DNA of 64,000 nucleotides from Bacillota bacterium (GTDB lineage Bacteria; Bacillota; Clostridia; Christensenellales; Aristaeellaceae). The notes beneath the pieces were generated by a model. The model did not search any database. It was not told the DNA's origin and worked only from the letters and a program-made list of their open reading frames with translations. The DNA lies in the NCBI GenBank assembly GCA_023413135.1, contig JAEZQK010000001.1, positions 22,491-86,490 of the forward strand, written 5' to 3'. How positions within the stretch are numbered: the stretch's first letter is position 1; each line of letters starts with the position of its first letter. This document shows, piece by piece, positions 34,742 to 43,241 of this stretch. Position numbers and translations under genes: made by a program.

Positions 34742-35002
34742 TATTGAGAAAAAGGCGTTGCCATTTTCAATCGTGCAGTTAAGAATTTTCGGGCTGCATG
34801 AATTTCGGCCATCTGCAATGACAAGCACGGAAGCAAAGAACATGCTTGAAAGGCGAGCTGTTTTTCCTCGCGCGCGCGTGGACCAAAAACACCGTCCCAT
34901 TCGTCCCATTCGTCCCATTTGTTCTTTTTTGGGACGTTTGGGACGATAAATACTATGTATGGTTCATCGTCCCAAAGTGAACTTGAAACAAAGTTTTGAT
35001 TA
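34742..35002. other. Convergent intergenic region with CGTCCCA motif array
   Basis: glpK and the XRE-DUF5680 gene converge here. Six copies of CGTCCCA lie at 34893, 34902 and 34911 (direct, 9-base step), 34930 and 34939 (inverted, 9-base step), and 34968 (direct). The third direct and first inverted copies could form a hairpin. No gene recognised. Confidence 0.7.
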
Positions 35003-35683
35003 TTAGCCCACTAATTTTCCCCCGTGGAACATGCACTCGTATACCTTCCGGCTTTCAAAGAAGATATCCTCGACGCCGGAATACCATTCAAAATCGCCCT
35101 GGATCAGGTTGTGGTACGTATGATTTCCCTGCTGGTAACATAGAGGGCCCCGGTAGGGGTATTCCCTTGGCACATGCATCAGCGCTTCCTTGAGAAAGTC
35201 TCCGGAAAAGCCCTCGCCCATCACCCGTCCTGTATAGTTCATAGACCATACGGGCACGCCTTTGATCCAGACAGCTTCCTCTCCAGAAAAATATGGACCA
35301 CCCAGGTAGGTGTCCAGGTAATAATAGTCCCCTTCCCGGTAGGCCGCGTCATGGCTTAACGGGCGGCTGGGTTCCACCGCGCCGCTCTTTGCCGCATAGG
35401 TGGAGCGTTTGGCCCGCAGAAGAAAACCGATCAGCGCTTCCCGGCCCGGATCGCGGCCGCTCGCCGTATTTTGCGCGGCGCACTCCTCCGAAGGCAGGAA
35501 TAGGCTGTCCAGCGTGACCCTGTACAGGCGGCTCAGTGCGATGGCCCGGTCCAGGTCGGGCAGTGCCCGGCCGCTTTCCCATTTGGCCACGGCCTGCCGG
35601 GATACGTTTAACTGCAAAGCAAGCTGCTCCTGGCTGAGGTTTGATGATGTGCGCAGATCTCGCAGCCTTTCGGGGAATGTCAT
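35003..35683 (-). CDS. XRE-family regulator with C-terminal DUF5680 domain
   Basis: 226 residues from ATG at 35683, eight bases after GGAGGTG. Residues 1-60 are an XRE helix-turn-helix (SQEQLALQLNVSRQAVAKWE). The C-terminal part (about 95-226) has the DUF5680 pattern: AKRSTYAAKSG, SRPLSHDAAYREGDYYYLDT, VWSMNYTGRV and FHGGKL. This combination occurs in many clostridia, and the second domain probably senses an unknown ligand. It is transcribed away from the lysine riboswitch operon and shares its upstream region. Confidence 0.87.
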   Translation of the reverse strand: MTFPERLRDLRTSSNLSQEQLALQLNVSRQAVAKWESGRALPDLDRAIALSRLYRVTLDSLFLPSEECAAQNTASGRDPGREALIGFLLRAKRSTYAAKSGAVEPSRPLSHDAAYREGDYYYLDTYLGGPYFSGEEAVWIKGVPVWSMNYTGRVMGEGFSGDFLKEALMHVPREYPYRGPLCYQQGNHTYHNLIQGDFEWYSGVEDIFFESRKVYECMFHGGKLVG

Positions 35684-35823
35684 AACCCTCACCTCCGCAA
35701 CCAGTATAACACATGCAAACGGGGCTGGATGGCCAATTTTGTTCCATTTTGACAACTGTAGGTTGCGTTAGGTTGCGTTATGGAAAAAAAGGCCTGTTTT
35801 TTCAAAAAAACGGTTTTGCTGGG

Positions 35824-35852
35824 TTGACAAGTGAAACCATGCATGGTATCAT
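35824..35852 (+). promoter_or_regulatory. Promoter of lysine riboswitch-asd-dapA-dapB
   Basis: TTGACA, 17-base spacer, TATCAT; transcription start near 35859, 25 bases before the aptamer. Confidence 0.85.
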
Positions 35853-35883
35853 TACCAACAATCCCGGGAATTTCATACTTTTC

Positions 35884-36059
35884 GTGTCAGAGGAGCGTTT
35901 TTCATCAGTAGGCATGTGCGGGAGCTGGGGCTCAATCCCACGTGCGGAAAGGGAAAAATGCCGAAAGGAAGTCCGGACCCCTGCCGGGCGGCCTTGGGTG
36001 CGTGGTGAACAATCTCGCAACTGTCATGGGATTTGCATTATCCTTTGGAGCGCTGATAC
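35884..36059 (+). promoter_or_regulatory. Lysine riboswitch (L-box) aptamer
   Basis: P1 pairs GTGTCAG (35884-35890) with CTGATAC (36053-36059). Conserved core segments appear in order: AGAGGAGCG, ATCAGTA, GGGAG, GGAAAGGGAAAAATGCCGAAAGG and GGAGCGCTGATAC. The downstream genes are the first three steps of diaminopimelate/lysine synthesis, which fits ligand identity. Confidence 0.9.
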
Positions 36060-36063
36060 AGCA

Positions 36064-36090
36064 TGACGGCCATCAGGCCGGCGCTTTTTT
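36064..36090 (+). terminator. Riboswitch expression-platform terminator
   Basis: Stem GACGGCC-ATCA-GGCCGGC with one mismatch followed by T6, five bases after P1. A second C/G-rich stem and a T8 run follow at about 36118-36142. Confidence 0.75.
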
Positions 36091-36195
36091 GCACATGCGT
36101 GTACGCACCCAAAGGCTGTCTGCCGGGCGGTGTGTTTTTTTTCACCATGATTTCTTTTTTCCGAAAACGCATAGGATAGGATGGAGGTGCTGCAC

Positions 36196-37290
36196 ATGCA
36201 AAAATTCCGGGTGGGGATCGTAGGCGCGACTGGTATGGTAGGGCAGCGGTTTGTTCAGCTGCTTTGGGATCATCCCTGGTTTGACCTGACGGCGGTGGCT
36301 GCAAGTGCCCGCAGCGCGGGAAAAACATATGCCGAGGCAGTTAAGGGACGCTGGGCTTTTGACAAGCCCATTCCTCAAAATGTGGCAAATCTGCCCGTTT
36401 TAGACGCTGCGAACTTAGGCGAAGTGGCGTCCCAGGTGGACTTCGTGTTTTGCGCCGTGGACATGAAAAAAGAGGAAACGCGGGCGCTGGAGGAAGCCTA
36501 CGCCAGAACGGAAACGCCTGTGATCAGCAACAACAGCGCCTGCCGCATGCTGCCCGACGTGCCCATGATGGTGCCTGAAATCAATTTTGCCCACGCAGCT
36601 GTGATTGATACCCAGCGCAAGCGCCTGGGCACAAAAACAGGCTTCATCGCCGTCAAGCCCAACTGCTCCATTCAAAGCTATGTGCCCGCCCTGACGCCGC
36701 TATTGGATTTTGGCGTGAAGAAGGTCAGCGTGTGTACCTATCAGGCCATCAGTGGCGCCGGGAAAACGTTCAATACCTGGCCGGAGATGCTGGACAACGT
36801 GATCCCCTACATCGGCGGCGAGGATGAAAAGAGCGAGCAGGAACCGCTGAAAATCTGGGGCAGCCTTCTAAATTCGGAGCTGGGTTCTGTTGTCAAGCCC
36901 GCCCTGGAGCCTGTGATCAGCGCCCAGTGCATCCGCGTCCCTGCCACCGACGGCCATCTGGCGGCGGTGTCCGTATCCTTCCTGAACAAGCCCGACATGG
37001 GGGAGATCATTCACCGCTGGGCAAACTTTGAGACGGAGGCGCAGCGGCTGAACCTGCCCAGTGCCCCCAAGCCATTTTTGCAGTATTTTGACGATCCGGC
37101 AAGGCCGCAAACACGGCTGGACCGGGATTTCCAGAAGGGGATGGGCATTTCCATCGGGCGGCTGCGCCCGGATTCCCTGTTTGACTACAAGTTCGTATGC
37201 CTGTCCCATAACACGGTGCGGGGCGCGGCCGGAGGCGGGGTCCTCACGGCGGAACTATTATGCGCCACGGGGTACATCCCAAGGAAGTAG
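36196..37290 (+). CDS. asd: Aspartate-semialdehyde dehydrogenase
   Basis: 364 residues from ATG at 36196 after GGAGGTG. It belongs to the archaeal/fungal-like branch of ASADH. NADP loop GATGMVGQRF; catalytic cysteine in KPNCSIQSY; SNNSAC and the histidine-containing ATDGHLAAVSVSF are present. It reduces aspartyl phosphate to the semialdehyde, the branch point for lysine, DAP, threonine and methionine. First gene of the lysine-controlled operon; dapA starts 33 bases on. Confidence 0.95.
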   Translation: MQKFRVGIVGATGMVGQRFVQLLWDHPWFDLTAVAASARSAGKTYAEAVKGRWAFDKPIPQNVANLPVLDAANLGEVASQVDFVFCAVDMKKEETRALEEAYARTETPVISNNSACRMLPDVPMMVPEINFAHAAVIDTQRKRLGTKTGFIAVKPNCSIQSYVPALTPLLDFGVKKVSVCTYQAISGAGKTFNTWPEMLDNVIPYIGGEDEKSEQEPLKIWGSLLNSELGSVVKPALEPVISAQCIRVPATDGHLAAVSVSFLNKPDMGEIIHRWANFETEAQRLNLPSAPKPFLQYFDDPARPQTRLDRDFQKGMGISIGRLRPDSLFDYKFVCLSHNTVRGAAGGGVLTAELLCATGYIPRK

Positions 37291-37322
37291 CCACGCCCGC
37301 GCCTTCAATTGAAGGAGGAATC

Positions 37323-38207
37323 ATGAAAACCGTACTTTTTCGGGGCAGCGGCGTAGCCATTGTTACGCCCTTTACCCAGGACGGCGTCGATGTGGACGCC
37401 CTGAACGATTTGGTGGATTTCCAGCTTGAAAACGGCACCGCGGCCATTATCGCCTGCGGCACTACGGGGGAGCCTTCCACCATGACCGAGGCCGAGAAGG
37501 AAACGGTGATCGCCCGGGTGGTGGAGCGGGTGAACGGCCGGGTGCCCGTCATCGCGGGCACTGGCGGCAACGATACCCGCAAGACGATTGCGGCGGCCAG
37601 GCGGTTAAAAGCGCTGGGCGCGGATGCCCAGCTTTGCGTCACACCCTACTACAACAAAACATCACCCCACGGGCTCGTCGCCCACTATATGGCCATTGCC
37701 GATGAAGGCAGCCTGCCGGTGGTGGTATACAACGTGCCTGCCCGCACCGGGCTGAACATGAAGCCGGAAACGCTGGCGGCCATCGCCAAGCATCCCAACA
37801 TCGTGGCCATGAAGGAGGCCAGCGGTGATCTTTCGCAAATGCTGGAAATGGTAAGGCTGTGCGGCAACGACATTGCTTTCTACAGCGGCAGCGATGACAA
37901 TGTGGCGCCTCTTTTGTCCCTGGGCTTTGAGGGCGTCATCTCCGTGGCGGCCAATGTAGCGCCCAGGCTCATGCACGATTTGGTGGCGGCCTTCCACGCG
38001 GGAGACTGGCGCGAATCGCTGCGGCTTCAACTGAAAGCAAATCCCCTGGTGGCCGCGCTGTTTTGCGAAGTGAGCCCCGTGCCTGTCAAGGCGGCGCTTG
38101 AATTGATGGGCCGCTGCCGGGAAACGGTTCGCCTGCCCCTTGTACCCATGCTGCCGGAAAACAAGGCAAGGCTCACCCGGGAAATGAAGGCGCTTGGACT
38201 CTTATAA
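37323..38207 (+). CDS. dapA: 4-hydroxy-tetrahydrodipicolinate synthase
   Basis: 294 residues from ATG at 37323 after GAAGGAGG. Schiff-base lysine in IVAMKEASGD, GTTGEPSTM, YYNKTSPHG and NVPARTG are present. It condenses pyruvate with aspartate semialdehyde. The frame extends left to 37260 into asd, but that lacks a ribosome site. Confidence 0.97.
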   Translation: MKTVLFRGSGVAIVTPFTQDGVDVDALNDLVDFQLENGTAAIIACGTTGEPSTMTEAEKETVIARVVERVNGRVPVIAGTGGNDTRKTIAAARRLKALGADAQLCVTPYYNKTSPHGLVAHYMAIADEGSLPVVVYNVPARTGLNMKPETLAAIAKHPNIVAMKEASGDLSQMLEMVRLCGNDIAFYSGSDDNVAPLLSLGFEGVISVAANVAPRLMHDLVAAFHAGDWRESLRLQLKANPLVAALFCEVSPVPVKAALELMGRCRETVRLPLVPMLPENKARLTREMKALGLL

Positions 38208-38225
38208 GATATCGGAGGAGTGTAC

Positions 38226-38993
38226 ATGCGGATTTTGCTCAGCGGAGCCTGCGGGCGCATGGGCCGTGCCGTGGCGGAATTATGCCGGGATCGGGATATC
38301 ACCGTTGCGGCGGGCGTGGATGTATCGGCCTGCGGAGATGAACTGGGCTTTCCCGTATACCCCTCCTTTGATGCAGTAAAGACGAAGGCCGATGTGATCG
38401 TCGACTTCACCCGGCCGGAGACGCTGCCGGAGCTGATCGCTTATGCGCTGCGGGAAAAACTGCCGGTGGTGATCGCCACCACCGGCTTCAATGCCGCCGA
38501 TGTAAAGCGTATCAGGGACGCGGCGCAGACGATTCCCATTTTTCAAAGTGCCAATATGAGCCTGGGCATCAACCTGTTAAAGTCACTGATCCGCCAGGCG
38601 GCGGCGGTTCTGGGGGAAGATTTCGATGTGGAAATCGTAGAGCGCCACCACAACCGCAAGATCGACGCCCCCAGCGGCACAGCCTTGATGCTGTTTGAGG
38701 AACTGAGCAAATGCTACCCCGGCGGAAGGGAAATGATGCCGGGGAGGGAATCCCGTACCCAGGCAAGGGATCACCGGGAAATCGGCGTCCATGCCATCCG
38801 GGGCGGCACTTTGGCCGGCACCCATGAGGTGGGCTTTTACGGGCCGGGTGAAACGCTGACCATCATCCACGATGCCCAGAACCGGACGGTATTTGCCCAG
38901 GGGGCCATTGCGGCCGCAGCCTTTATAAAGGACAAGCCTGCAGGGTACTATGCCATGGACGATTTAATCCGGCAGGTGCAAAGCGGACTATAA
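38226..38993 (+). CDS. dapB: 4-hydroxy-tetrahydrodipicolinate reductase
   Basis: 255 residues from ATG at 38226 after GGAGGAG. Nucleotide-binding GACGRMGRA and the signature ERHHNRKIDAPSGTA are present. It makes tetrahydrodipicolinate, the substrate of DapL encoded at 24 kb. Its TAA stop coincides with the left end of a family-1 repeat element. Confidence 0.97.
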   Translation: MRILLSGACGRMGRAVAELCRDRDITVAAGVDVSACGDELGFPVYPSFDAVKTKADVIVDFTRPETLPELIAYALREKLPVVIATTGFNAADVKRIRDAAQTIPIFQSANMSLGINLLKSLIRQAAAVLGEDFDVEIVERHHNRKIDAPSGTALMLFEELSKCYPGGREMMPGRESRTQARDHREIGVHAIRGGTLAGTHEVGFYGPGETLTIIHDAQNRTVFAQGAIAAAAFIKDKPAGYYAMDDLIRQVQSGL

Positions 38994-39190
38994 TACCAAT
39001 CTAAATCATTATTGTGTTGATGCCTGTATCCTTGGAGGAATCGGAGCAATTCACATGCAACCAGTAGGGGGGCTTGCTCCCGCCGTCCGTATTGTGTATG
39101 GTACCGGCACTTACGGCGAACGCCCGCCCCCGCCCTACATCGTCAACGGTGCTTCCACATTATCAAAGCATTTGTGTTTTGGATTGGTAT
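38993..39190. repeat. MITE-like element, family 1, copy C (complete)
   Basis: 198 bases with terminal inverted repeats ATACCAATCTAAA / ATACCAATCCAAA. The inner core (GGGGGCTTGCTCCCGCCG ... GGCGAACGCCCGCCCCCGCC) is inverted relative to copies A and D. Begins exactly at the dapB stop. Confidence 0.85.
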
Positions 39191-39223
39191 AACGCTGGAT
39201 TTCATAAAACAGTTTCATTAATA

Positions 39224-39260
39224 AACACCGGCGCAAGCATATCATGCATGCGCCGGTGTT
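39224..39260 (-). terminator. Probable terminator of coiled-coil gene
   Basis: Twelve-base stem AACACCGGCGCA/TGCGCCGGTGTT; on the minus strand it is followed by TATTAAT, a weak T-tract. Confidence 0.6.
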
Positions 39261-39275
39261 GCGTTTATGATTCTG

Positions 39276-39998
39276 TCAGGGCTTGGCCGTAGGGGTAGAG
39301 GTGGGTTTGGGGGTATTCGTAGGCTTTGGCGTAGATGTAGGCGTGGGAGAAGGAGAAGGCGTAGGCTTGGGGCTGGGGGTGGGTGTCGCCTTCAGAGCCT
39401 TGTTTTCCGCTTCCAGCCCGGTGACCTTAGCGTTCAGATCCGTGACCTGCTTGGTGGCGTCGTTCAGCTTTTTGGTCAGGTCCTGTTTCTCGGCCTCCAG
39501 CGCGGCCACCTTGGTGTTCAAATCATCGACGGCTTTTTTGGCGGCAGCCAGTTCATCTGTCAGCGTATTTTGCGTGGCTGCGGCGGCCTCTTTATCCGTT
39601 GCGGCCGCATCCAACGCTTCCTGCTTGGCGGCCGCGTCGGCCTTGGCGGCATCCAGTTCGGCCTGCAAAGCAGTCAATTTCGAGGCGGCGTCATCTGCGG
39701 AAGCCTGAGCGGTTTTGGCGGCCGCATCCAGTTCGGCCTGCAAAGCGGTCAATTTCGAGGCGGCATCATCCGCGGTAGCCTGAGTGGTTTTAATGGATTC
39801 TTCCAGGCTTGCTTTTTCGGTAGTTAAGGTGTCTACCGATTCTTTGGAAGTTTTCAGGTTGGCGGTCAGCTTGTCAACGTTCTGCTGCAGTGTGTTTTTC
39901 TGCAGGAACAGGCTGAAGCTGAGCACCAGGGCGGCGATGAGTACGATGCTCATCAGGATGGCAACGGTTTTTTGATTGCTGCGGGTCTTCTCGGTCAT
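39276..39998 (-). CDS. Membrane-anchored coiled-coil protein with Pro/Thr tail
   Basis: 240 residues. One membrane helix at about 11-32 (VAILMSIVLIAALVLSFSLF), then a long alanine-rich coiled coil (35-205) with a 25-residue duplication (ADDAASKLTALQAELDAA twice, 75-base DNA period), then a Pro-Thr-Ser-Lys tail (TPSPKPTPSPSP). No enzymatic motif. Probably an envelope structural or tethering protein. Start after AAAAGGAGG. Transcribed divergently from the secDF unit. Confidence 0.8.
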   Translation of the reverse strand: MTEKTRSNQKTVAILMSIVLIAALVLSFSLFLQKNTLQQNVDKLTANLKTSKESVDTLTTEKASLEESIKTTQATADDAASKLTALQAELDAAAKTAQASADDAASKLTALQAELDAAKADAAAKQEALDAAATDKEAAAATQNTLTDELAAAKKAVDDLNTKVAALEAEKQDLTKKLNDATKQVTDLNAKVTGLEAENKALKATPTPSPKPTPSPSPTPTSTPKPTNTPKPTSTPTAKP

Positions 39999-40169
39999 AA
40001 TGCGTTCCTCCTTTTCAGTTATGCCCGGACGATAATGGAAGTGCCTTTAAATAAGCGCAGGCCGACTTCCGATGTTGATAGCAATCATACCATATATTAT
40101 CAAAAAAGAAAACAGAAAATGGGTTGAAAAGTGTGATTTTTCCGTGTGCTGGCAAGTAAAAGCATTTTC

Positions 40170-40199
40170 TTGACGCGCCCTTTGTTTGTACAGTATAAT
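40170..40199 (+). promoter_or_regulatory. Promoter of small membrane protein-secDF
   Basis: TTGACG, 18-base spacer, TATAAT. Confidence 0.75.
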
Positions 40200-40285
40200 A
40201 ACCGCATGTCCCGGCTGCAAAAAGATAAATCGCAGGCTTGGGAAGTTGTATGAAAGCATGAAAGGTGAAACGAGGAGGCGGACGC

Positions 40286-40624
40286 GTGCGCAAAAAGGAA
40301 CGGCTGCTTTGGGTCGCGCTGTTTGCGCTCGCCTTCTTATTGTTTGTGCCCGCACTGGTGGAAGGGCCAAGTGATACGGCCGCGCCCGTTATGGAACGGC
40401 CGCTTGCCGCGGCATTTTTCAGTACCTCCCGCCTGATGGAGCGGCCAACCGGCGACCAGGGCGCGCCGCTTCGCGTTGACCGTCCGGAAGGGATTGCTAT
40501 CACGGATTGCCGGATGCTTATCAGGCCGGACGTGAAGGCAGATGCCAACGGCCATCCCCTGGGGGAAAGCACATACATCAAAGCGGTGTATCAGGCGTTT
40601 AGGCTGGAAGACAAGTCAGGGTAG
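40286..40624 (+). CDS. Small membrane protein of unknown function upstream of secDF
   Basis: 112 residues from a GTG at 40286, seven bases after GAGGAGG. One hydrophobic helix near 7-25 (LLWVALFALAFLLFVPAL), then a ~85-residue extracytoplasmic part without cysteines or known motifs. It lies between a promoter and secD (57-base gap), so it is probably cotranscribed with secDF and may be linked to secretion. I do not recognise a family. Confidence 0.65.
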   Translation: MRKKERLLWVALFALAFLLFVPALVEGPSDTAAPVMERPLAAAFFSTSRLMERPTGDQGAPLRVDRPEGIAITDCRMLIRPDVKADANGHPLGESTYIKAVYQAFRLEDKSG

Positions 40625-40681
40625 AACGCTTTTCTTCATGCGTTTAAGCTTTGAAGTATTTGAACGGAAGGAAGTCGTTTC

Positions 40682-42022
40682 ATGAAAAAGACATTCAGAG
40701 TGCGCAAACGGATGAGCGTTAAGGCCAAGTCTGTTCTGGCCTTGGCTATCGCGCTGGTTCTGACGGTTGCGGTCGGCATTGTTTCCTTTACCGGCATGCC
40801 CTTGGATGCCAGGGGATTGTACAAGCTCAAGTCCTGGCTGCCCACCACCCATGTGGACAAGTGGCCATCCGCCATCGCCCTGGGCTTGGACCTTCGCGGC
40901 GGCGTGTATGTGGAATACCAGGCTACCCGCCCGGCGGATGTGGAAGCGGATTTTAACCAACTGATGGATGGCACCATTACTATCATTCAAAAGCGCCTGA
41001 GCGATAAGGGCTATCCCGAGAGCACCGTGACCCGCGCCGGCACCGACGGCATCCGGGTAGAGATTCCCGATGTTACCGATCCCAACGCTATTTTGGACCT
41101 GATCGGTTCTCCCGCCAAGCTGGAGTTTTTGGACCCGAACGGCATCGTGTTTATGGAAGGCAAGCATGTGCAGACCGCTGTCGGCCACTATGATCCCAAC
41201 TTGAACAAGAATATTGTCAGCTTCAGCCTCACCCCGGAAGGGGCGCAGATTTTTGCCGACATGACCGCCAAGAGCATCGGCCAGCCGCTCACCATTCAGC
41301 TGGATGGCGTGGAACTGACCAAGGCCACGGTGGAAACGGCCATCCCCAACGGCCAGGGCTACATTTCCGGCAGCTTTACGCTGGAGGAAGCGCAGAACGT
41401 TGGCCTGAAGATTCAGTCCGGTGCGCTGCCGCTGGTGATTACCCAGCAGAAGGTGGATACCATTTCCGCCACCCTGGGCATCGACGCTCTATCCACCTCC
41501 GTATCGGCCGCCATCGTGGGCCTTTTGCTGGTCATGGTGCTGATGATCGTTCGCTACCGCCTGGGCGGCATTGTGGCTTCCTGGGCGCTGTGCGTCTATA
41601 TGATTGCATTGTTCTTCCTCCTTGCCGTGGTTCCTGGCATCCAGCTCACGCTGCCAGGCATCGCCGGTATCGTACTGGGTATCGGCATGGCGGTGGATGC
41701 CAACGTGATCATCTTTGAGCGCTTTAAAGAGGAAGTGCGCCGTGGCCGCGCTGTGAAGGGCGCTGTGAAGATGGGCTTTAAAAACGCCATGTCCGCCATC
41801 ATCGACGGCAACGTCACCACGCTGATCGCAGCGTTAGTTCTGCTGGCATTCGGTACAGGCTCTATCCAGGGCTTCGCCAAGACGCTGTTTTTGAGCGTCG
41901 CCACCAGCATGCTGAGCGCGGTGGTCGTGACCCGGTTCCTATTGACACGCGTGGCAAACCTCATTGGAAACAAGCCCGCGCTGTTTATCCAGGTAAAGAC
42001 CCCTGTAAAGGAGGCGCAGTAA
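40682..42022 (+). CDS. secD: Protein translocase subunit SecD
   Basis: 446 residues. N-terminal helix, the P1-type periplasmic-side domain beginning GLDLRGGVYVEY, and five C-terminal helices with the conserved GIGMAVDANVIIFERFKEE segment. SecDF uses the proton or sodium gradient to pull proteins out of SecYEG. Start after GGAAGGAAG. secF begins immediately after its stop. Confidence 0.95.
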   Translation: MKKTFRVRKRMSVKAKSVLALAIALVLTVAVGIVSFTGMPLDARGLYKLKSWLPTTHVDKWPSAIALGLDLRGGVYVEYQATRPADVEADFNQLMDGTITIIQKRLSDKGYPESTVTRAGTDGIRVEIPDVTDPNAILDLIGSPAKLEFLDPNGIVFMEGKHVQTAVGHYDPNLNKNIVSFSLTPEGAQIFADMTAKSIGQPLTIQLDGVELTKATVETAIPNGQGYISGSFTLEEAQNVGLKIQSGALPLVITQQKVDTISATLGIDALSTSVSAAIVGLLLVMVLMIVRYRLGGIVASWALCVYMIALFFLLAVVPGIQLTLPGIAGIVLGIGMAVDANVIIFERFKEEVRRGRAVKGAVKMGFKNAMSAIIDGNVTTLIAALVLLAFGTGSIQGFAKTLFLSVATSMLSAVVVTRFLLTRVANLIGNKPALFIQVKTPVKEAQ

Positions 42023-42940
42023 ATGAAAGAAAGATTGAAGGGCAGCGCCAAAATATGTCTCATGATCTCTGCGGGCGTCATGCTGCTGGCTTTGATCCTT
42101 TCCCTGGCGGGACTCGGAATCAACTATGGCTTGGATTTTTCCGGCGGCCTGTCCATTAAATATCAGATGAATTCTGCCTTTGACCAGGCTGACGTGGAGG
42201 CGGCACTCCGGGGCCAGGGCATAGCCGAATATCAGATTTCCAAAGCCGGCACGGCGCAGACCGAGCTTCAATTGCGCATCAGGGAAATCAGCGACGAGGG
42301 CGTGCAGGTGCTGCGCACCGGGCTGGAGACAGCGCTTAAGGAAAAATATCCGCAGATGGATGCGCAAAATGCAGAGGTGGGCTATGTAGGCCCTGTAGCC
42401 GGGCGGACGCTGCTGGAAAATGCCATTTTCAGCGTACTGCTGGCTTCCGTGCTGATGCTGGGCTACATTGCCATCCGGTTTGACTTCAACTCAGGCGTGG
42501 CCGCTATTGTGGGCCTGATCCACGACGTGCTGATCATGCTTTCCTTCATGGTGCTGTTCCGCTCCTTTATCCAAATGAACAGCTCCTTTATCGCAGCCAT
42601 GCTCACTATCGTGGGTTACTCCATCAACAACACCATCGTCATTTTCGACCGCATCCGTGAAAATGTCAAGCTGGCCAATTTCAATGCGGTCAGCCGTGCG
42701 GCACTGGTAACCACTTCTGTGAAACAGTGCTTGGGCCGCACCATCAACACTTCCCTCACCACGCTGATCACCATCGTGGCCCTGTACATCATGGGCGTGA
42801 ACGCCATCAAGGAATTTGCGCTGCCCATCATCGTTGGCCTGCTCTCCGGCCTGTACAGCGCCAACTTGATCAACGGTTATCTGTGGGCGATGATGGAAGC
42901 TATCCGTCCCCACAAAAAGGTCAAGGCGAAAAAAGCCTAA
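42023..42940 (+). CDS. secF: Protein translocase subunit SecF
   Basis: 305 residues with six helices. GLDFSGG follows the first helix; VGPVAGRTL and GYSINNTIVIFDRIREN are the conserved SecF segments. Adjacent to secD; partner subunit of the same complex. The gap after it holds a weak hairpin (GAGCGTTC/GAACGCTC) as possible terminator. Confidence 0.96.
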   Translation: MKERLKGSAKICLMISAGVMLLALILSLAGLGINYGLDFSGGLSIKYQMNSAFDQADVEAALRGQGIAEYQISKAGTAQTELQLRIREISDEGVQVLRTGLETALKEKYPQMDAQNAEVGYVGPVAGRTLLENAIFSVLLASVLMLGYIAIRFDFNSGVAAIVGLIHDVLIMLSFMVLFRSFIQMNSSFIAAMLTIVGYSINNTIVIFDRIRENVKLANFNAVSRAALVTTSVKQCLGRTINTSLTTLITIVALYIMGVNAIKEFALPIIVGLLSGLYSANLINGYLWAMMEAIRPHKKVKAKKA

Positions 42941-43241
42941 TCATACGCATCCGCGCAGGAGCGTTCTTCCGGCTCGCCCGGGGGAACGCTCTTGCACATC
43001 TGTTTATACTGCTTCCAAACATTATTGCGTCGTTGCCGCGGATCTTTTCGCGCACTACTGCGTCGTCTGCCGCTCAGCGTAGCGCTGCTACGCCTCGCTT
43101 AGTCTCCTTGTATTGCACAAAAATCTCTCGCGGCCATGGACGCAATAATGTTTTCCATTAGTATAACAGTATAGATATCAAATAATGGAAGGCAATATTA
43201 TATGGGGGAGTAAAGAGGGGGCTTGGCCCCCTTTTTTGAAA
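42941..43241. other. 301-base convergent intergenic region
   Basis: secF and the noc-like gene converge here. It contains the hairpin at 42967-43000 and the 129-base inverted-repeat element (43021-43149). An A/T-rich remainder shows nothing else. Confidence 0.6.
43021..43149. repeat. 129-base element with 11-base perfect terminal inverted repeats
   Basis: The ends are ATTATTGCGTC and GACGCAATAAT. Inside is a palindromic core (CAGCGTAGCGCTGCTACGC). The left end resembles ACATTAATGCGTCGTTG of the copy at 63655, so it may be related to family 1. Confidence 0.75.

Noticed and set aside
34893..34974. Possible CRISPR-like array
   Set aside because: Repeat unit is only 7-9 bases without unique spacers, and no cas genes are present.
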